Below are positions 59,967 through 64,000 of a stretch of DNA of 64,000 nt, piece after piece (within the stretch, counting starts at the first letter, position 1; every line of letters begins with the position of its first letter). The stretch is from Bacillaceae bacterium OF18-1A. Lineage in GTDB: Bacteria > Bacillota > Bacilli > Bacillales > Bacillaceae_G. The stretch spans positions 1-64,000 of the forward strand of contig JAQEWB010000010.1 in the NCBI GenBank assembly GCA_027694045.1, written 5' to 3'. The notes beneath the pieces are model-generated. The model had not been told where the DNA came from and searched no databases. It saw only the letters and a list, made by a program, of their open reading frames with translations. The position numbers and the translations under genes were made by a program.

Positions 59967-61673
59967 ATGATGCGGAGGACTTTTAAAGGAGCACTTGCTA
60001 CATTTCTTAGTTTGTCAGTATTATTAGCCGGATGTGGTCAAGAGGAAGCAAGTACAAATGAAGCTGGGAACGTACCAAAAGTAAAAGATGAATTTATTAA
60101 GGCAAGCGACAAATCAAAAAGTCCTACAAAAGTAAGTGAAAGAAAAGATACTTTTGTAGTTGGAATGCCGAGTCCTGGAGGGATATTCCTTCCGCACTTT
60201 ATGGAGAATGGATGGGATGGTAATATAACGCAAGCTATATTTGCGCCTCTTGTTGGACTGGATAAGGAAGGGAAACCAATTCCCATTTTGGCGAAGAAGT
60301 GGGATATTTCGGAGGATCAGCTTACATATACGTTTCATTTGAAGGATGATTTGAAGTTTAGTGATGGATCTCCACTAACTGCAGACGACGTAGCTTTTAC
60401 ATTAACTTTACTACATGATCCAACGTATAGCGGTGCAACTGATATAAGCCAAACAGCAATAAAAGGTGGGCAAGCATATAAAGAGGGAAAGGCAACATCT
60501 ATTGAGGGAATCCAAGTCATTGATCCGAAAACCATTACGATTAGTACTGAAAAGGTAAATGCCCAAACTTTATCATTAATCGGTGGAGAAGTAATTTCAA
60601 AAGCATATTACGGCAAAGAGTATAAGCAAGGGCATTTAGAGTACTTAAAAGATTTATACGGAAAGCCAATGGGGTCTGGAGCTTATAAGTTGGATAAATA
60701 CATTCCAGGGCAAGAAGTTCGATTTGTAGCTAATGAAAATTATTTTGAAGGAAAACCGAAGATTGAGCACTTTATTTATAAGATTTCAAAAGGTGATACG
60801 AAATTGCAGCAATTTCAAGCGGGAGAAGTAGATTACGACGGATTTTCTACAAATGCAGAAACGATCGAACAATTAAAAGGTTTAGGGTTTGCTAATATTA
60901 ATGTGTATACAGGAAGTTCTTACGGCTACATTAAAATGAATTATAAGAAACCATACTTTAAAGATAAGCGTGTCCGCCAAGCATTTATTTACGGATTAGA
61001 GCGTCAAAAGGTTATTGATACGTATTTCCAAGGGTATGCTTCACTCGTTAATGTACCGATTACGCCAGTTTCTTGGGCGTATACAGAAGAAGGTATTAAC
61101 AAATATGAGTATAACTTAGAGAAAGCAAAGAAATTATTGGATGAGGCTGGATGGAAACCAGGTTCAGATGGAATCCGCGAAAAAAATGGCCAAAAATTGA
61201 AGGTAAGTTATTTTGCTTCTTCTGCAAGTAAAATAAATGATGTAATGATCCCGGTGATGAAAGAGGATTATAAAAAGCTTGGTGTAGAGTTTAACCCAGA
61301 ATATATGGACTTTAATACGATGATTTCAAAAGTGATAAAAGGTGATTATGATTTAGCAATGGTATCTACGCCAATGATTGATGATCCGAGCGGAACGATT
61401 GAGGAGTTCGTTTCAACAAGTAAACGAAATTATGATGGATATCATAATCCGAAAGTAGATGAGCTAGCTAAGCAGGCATTAGAAACGTTAGATATTGAAA
61501 AAAGAAAAGAAATTTATAAAAAGTTGTATCAGGAGTTGAGTGAAGATCCGCCTGTTATCTTTTTAAATAATAGTAAAGTCGTTTCTGCACATCATGCACG
61601 AGTTCAAGGGTTACAAGAAGATAACTATAATGGTATTTTGTTAAGTTTACCTAAATTGAAGATAGAACAGTAA
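59967..61673 (+). CDS. Peptide-binding lipoprotein (SBP_bac_5), first copy
   Basis: This is a lipoprotein of about 568 residues with lipobox LLAGC. Family segments are HLKDDLKFSDGSPLTADDVAFTLTLLHD, YGKPMGSGAYKLDKYIPGQEVRF and NYDGYHNPKVDEL. ATG 59967 is chosen, 5 nt after GAAAAGG; ATG 59970 is close. It shares most of its landmarks with the next gene, so the two are tandem duplicates. No S-box precedes it, unlike the importer at 26.9 kb. Confidence 0.9.
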   Translation: MMRRTFKGALATFLSLSVLLAGCGQEEASTNEAGNVPKVKDEFIKASDKSKSPTKVSERKDTFVVGMPSPGGIFLPHFMENGWDGNITQAIFAPLVGLDKEGKPIPILAKKWDISEDQLTYTFHLKDDLKFSDGSPLTADDVAFTLTLLHDPTYSGATDISQTAIKGGQAYKEGKATSIEGIQVIDPKTITISTEKVNAQTLSLIGGEVISKAYYGKEYKQGHLEYLKDLYGKPMGSGAYKLDKYIPGQEVRFVANENYFEGKPKIEHFIYKISKGDTKLQQFQAGEVDYDGFSTNAETIEQLKGLGFANINVYTGSSYGYIKMNYKKPYFKDKRVRQAFIYGLERQKVIDTYFQGYASLVNVPITPVSWAYTEEGINKYEYNLEKAKKLLDEAGWKPGSDGIREKNGQKLKVSYFASSASKINDVMIPVMKEDYKKLGVEFNPEYMDFNTMISKVIKGDYDLAMVSTPMIDDPSGTIEEFVSTSKRNYDGYHNPKVDELAKQALETLDIEKRKEIYKKLYQELSEDPPVIFLNNSKVVSAHHARVQGLQEDNYNGILLSLPKLKIEQ

Positions 61674-61737
61674 TTTTAAAAAGATTCTTAAAAATATTTA
61701 TATAGAAAGAATTGACAAAATATATTGGAAGATATAA

Positions 61738-61838
61738 GCTAATAACCATAAAGTCTACCGGAAAGGTCGGAATAGGATTGTTACCCCTCAAAAACATCTA
61801 TTTTTTTACGATTAAAACCGACTTTTCCGATTGGCTAT
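61738..61838 (+). promoter_or_regulatory. Long leader hairpin before second binding-protein gene
   Basis: AATAACCA with CGGAAAGGTCGG (61738-61773) pairs, allowing G-T pairs, with CCGACTTTTCCG and TGGCTATT (about 61810-61836). The loop holds GGATTGTTACCCCTC and a T7 run. It could be a conserved structured leader or an mRNA processing site between two oppA genes. I recognise no known riboswitch class. Confidence 0.45.
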
Positions 61839-61913
61839 TAATGTTGCTGTAGGAGGCATACATAAGGTAAGAAGTTCAGAGGGTATAATCACAAAAAAGT
61901 TAGGGTGGGGACA

Positions 61914-63641
61914 ATGAAGAAAAAGACAAAAAAATGGGCTGGTGTATTTTCGGTATTAATGAGTAGTTCGCTTGTATTGTCTGCTTGTGGGGGACAGGAA
62001 GATACAGCTTCTACAGAACCGGTTAAACAGCAAGATTTAAAAAATATAAAAATAGAAAAGATTGCTGCTACAGATAAAACGAAAGTGCCAGATAAAGCGA
62101 AGGATAGAAAAGATACGTTAGTAGTTGGGATTAATAAACCTGGTGGTGTCTTTTTACCATACTTCCAACAAAATGGTTGGGACGGAAACGTAACTTCAGT
62201 TATTTTTGCATCTCTTATATCAACCGATAAACAAGGGAAACCAATTCCAGAATTAGCTGAGAAGTGGGACGTTTCTTCTGATCAGTTAACATATACATTC
62301 CATTTACGTAAAGATTTGAAATTTAGCGATGGCTCGCCATTAACAGCGGATGATGTAGCGTTCACATTGACGCTTTTACACGATAAGGCATATGAAGGCG
62401 AAGTGGACATCTCTCAATATGCAGTTAAAGGTGGTAAAGAATATAAAGAAGGAAAAGCAACTTCAATTGAAGGTATTCAAGTTATCGATCCACAAACAAT
62501 AAAAATTACGACTGAAAAGGTTAATTCACAAGCTATATTTGTTTTTGGTAACGCAGTACTATCAAAAGCTTATTACGGAAAAGATTACAAACAAAATACA
62601 AGTTTAGATTACTTAAAAGATTTATATGGCAAACCAATCGCTGCGGGTCCATATAAATTTGAAAAGTATATTCCAGGTCAAGAAGTTCGTTTTGTAGCAA
62701 ATGAAAATTATTATGCGGGTAAACCAAAAATTCAAAACTTTATTTATAAAATTACTTCTGGCGATACGAAGCTTCAGTTATTTCAAACAGGTGAGGTTGA
62801 CCATACTGGCTTAGGTACTGGTGACGAAGTTCTTGAACAGGCTAAGGCTTTAGAATTCGCAAACATCCAAATCGAAACAGCACCATCATTTAGTTATATT
62901 TATATGAATCATAATAAGCCATATTTAAAGGATAAAAAGGTTCGCCAAGCGCTTATCTACGGATTAGATCGTAAAAAATATGTTGATACAGCATACAAAG
63001 GATACGGTACGGTAGCGAATGTACCAATTCATCCGACTTCTTGGGCTTACACAGAAGAAGGCGTTAATAAATATGAGTATGACAAAGAAAAAGCGAAAAA
63101 GTTACTAGATGAAGCAGGATGGAAAGTTGGTTCGGATGGAATCCGAGAAAAAGATGGTCAAAAATTAAAACTTTCGTATTTCGGTCCAAGTTCGGCTAAA
63201 GATAGTGATTTATTAATTCCAATTGCGAAAGAAAATTATAAAGAGATAGGTGTAGAATTTAACCCTGAATTCATGGACTTTAATACAATGCTTTCAAAAG
63301 TTAATAAAGGTGATTATGACTTAGCTTCTGTTTCAACACCGATTACAAGTGATCCAAGTGAAACAGCAGGTGAATATTTATCTAGTGCGAATGAGAAGAG
63401 TCTTGGTTATAAAAATGCAAAAGTAGATGAGTTAATTCAAAAAGGTATAGAAACGGTAGATATTGAAAAACGTAAACCAATCTATAAAGAACTTTATAAA
63501 GAATTAAGTGATGATCCACCAGTAATTCTCTTAAACTATCGCAGAACAATTACTGGTTATAACGGGAATATAAAAGGAATTGACCCTGAAAAGTACAATA
63601 GCATTAGCGCAAATTTACCAGTATTATCACTTGAAAAATAA
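61914..63641 (+). CDS. Peptide-binding lipoprotein (SBP_bac_5), second copy
   Basis: This is a 575-residue lipoprotein with lipobox LSAC (Cys25). Landmarks match the preceding gene nearly one to one (HLRKDLKFSDGSPLTADDVAF, YIPGQEVRFVANENYYAGKP, FNPEFMDFNTMLSKVNKGDYDLA). ATG 61914 follows AGGGTGGGGAC. It lies directly before a permease gene, so it is probably the receptor of that transporter. The upstream copy may serve it too. Confidence 0.92.
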   Translation: MKKKTKKWAGVFSVLMSSSLVLSACGGQEDTASTEPVKQQDLKNIKIEKIAATDKTKVPDKAKDRKDTLVVGINKPGGVFLPYFQQNGWDGNVTSVIFASLISTDKQGKPIPELAEKWDVSSDQLTYTFHLRKDLKFSDGSPLTADDVAFTLTLLHDKAYEGEVDISQYAVKGGKEYKEGKATSIEGIQVIDPQTIKITTEKVNSQAIFVFGNAVLSKAYYGKDYKQNTSLDYLKDLYGKPIAAGPYKFEKYIPGQEVRFVANENYYAGKPKIQNFIYKITSGDTKLQLFQTGEVDHTGLGTGDEVLEQAKALEFANIQIETAPSFSYIYMNHNKPYLKDKKVRQALIYGLDRKKYVDTAYKGYGTVANVPIHPTSWAYTEEGVNKYEYDKEKAKKLLDEAGWKVGSDGIREKDGQKLKLSYFGPSSAKDSDLLIPIAKENYKEIGVEFNPEFMDFNTMLSKVNKGDYDLASVSTPITSDPSETAGEYLSSANEKSLGYKNAKVDELIQKGIETVDIEKRKPIYKELYKELSDDPPVILLNYRRTITGYNGNIKGIDPEKYNSISANLPVLSLEK

Positions 63642-63662
63642 CGATAAGAATGTATAAGTAGA

Positions 63663-63712
63663 AGGCATTTTTTCATTCGGCTAGTAATGTGCCGTTTTGA
63701 AAAAATGTTCTT
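63663..63712 (+). promoter_or_regulatory. Intercistronic hairpin between binding protein and permease
   Basis: GCATTTTTTCA and TGAAAAAATGT flank CGGC...GCCG, giving an interrupted stem of about 15 bp. Such hairpins behind oppA genes often lower downstream transporter expression or stabilise the oppA mRNA. Confidence 0.55.
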
Positions 63713-63743
63713 CTATTTTAAGCATAAGATTGGGGAGAAAAAG

Positions 63744-64000
63744 GTGAAAACATATATCGTTCGTAGGTTGTTGCAAATGATTCCTACACTGTTTGGTACA
63801 TCCATTGTTATTTTTTTCTTGTTCGCGCTTCTTCCAGGGGATTATATTGATTCGAATCCAAAGATTACACCGGAACGGGCAGCTGAACTTAGGGAATTGT
63901 ATGGGTTGAATAAACCAATTGTTGAGCGTTATTTCCATTGGTTAGGTAATGCATTACAAGGAGATTTTGGTTTCTCACTTCAATATCAGGAACCTGTAAC
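63744..64000 (+). CDS. Peptide ABC transporter permease (OppB/DppB type), truncated by window end
   Basis: The start is GTG after GGGGAGAAAAAGG. The visible 85 residues begin MKTYIVRRLLQMIPTLFGTS and continue with LFALLPGDYIDSNPKITPER and LYGLNKPIVERYFHWLGNALQGDFGFSL, the standard N-terminal helix and first extracytoplasmic loop of OppB. The remaining transporter genes presumably follow outside the window. Confidence 0.9.
   Translation, partial: MKTYIVRRLLQMIPTLFGTSIVIFFLFALLPGDYIDSNPKITPERAAELRELYGLNKPIVERYFHWLGNALQGDFGFSLQYQEPV

Noticed and set aside
61738..61838. Known riboswitch (preQ1, THF, guanidine) before the second oppA copy
   Set aside because: I could not match the conserved cores of these classes; only a generic hairpin is supported.

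Overview
The window looks like chromosomal DNA of a Bacillus cereus-group bacterium. It is AT-rich, has strong AGGAGG-type ribosome binding sites, and carries a Bacillus-type tRNA cluster. It also holds the order cdaA-cdaR-glmM-glmS with a glmS ribozyme, three S-box (SAM-I) riboswitches, and a perfect parS site (TGTTTCACGTGAAACA). tRNA genes, glmS and parS together suggest a position near the replication origin. The species is inferred from general knowledge; no search was run.

Layout. 1-0.8 kb: the tail of tRNA-Asn followed by eight tRNAs. 0.9-9.4 kb: glycerate kinase, arginase, then the c-di-AMP and amino-sugar block cdaA-cdaR-glmM and the ribozyme-controlled glmS. 9.5-26.5 kb: an S9 peptidase, a DUF4256 protein, a DoxX protein behind a perfect Rex box, several lipoproteins, an SDR enzyme ending in a bcr1-like mobile repeat, the methionine importer metQ-metN-metP under a SAM riboswitch, an FAD oxidase with a half-size MFS protein, and a Bcr/CflA drug exporter. 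26.5-37.5 kb: a SAM-riboswitch-controlled oligopeptide importer (two permeases, two ATPases, a binding protein), a chimeric pseudogene, and two further peptide-binding lipoproteins, one with its own SAM riboswitch. 37.6-43.4 kb: proC, a small AT-rich patch with an XRE regulator and a replication-relaxation-type protein, glcU, and modBA. 43.5-57 kb: a yvgK-like regulator, LysR/EamA, plsC, a LacI regulator, yitT, yxeA, tatD, DUF2334 and lysozyme-like genes, interleaved with tiny peptide genes. 57-64 kb: an ABC-F protein behind two tandem hairpin terminators, parS, and a second peptide-transport operon that runs off the end.

The most notable signal is at 44.5-57 kb. Nine intact micropeptide genes (25-40 codons) lie on the minus strand in three pair cassettes and one triplet, with a decayed cassette between them. 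A 37-codon peptide and yxeA lie on the plus strand. All are preceded by the same promoter layout: an inverted repeat TTACA-N4-TGTAA, then a GTAA half-site in 11-bp direct-repeat phase, then a GATAGT-like -35, 17 bp, and a TANAAT-like -10. I count eight copies within 12.3 kb, with element spacing conserved. This looks like a local regulon for small hydrophobic or amphipathic peptides, plausibly activated by an OmpR-type response regulator. I cannot name a known system for it.

A second theme is methionine. Three SAM-I riboswitches control a D/L-methionine-type ABC importer, a complete peptide importer and a lone peptide-binding protein. This suggests that peptides are scavenged as a methionine source when SAM is low.
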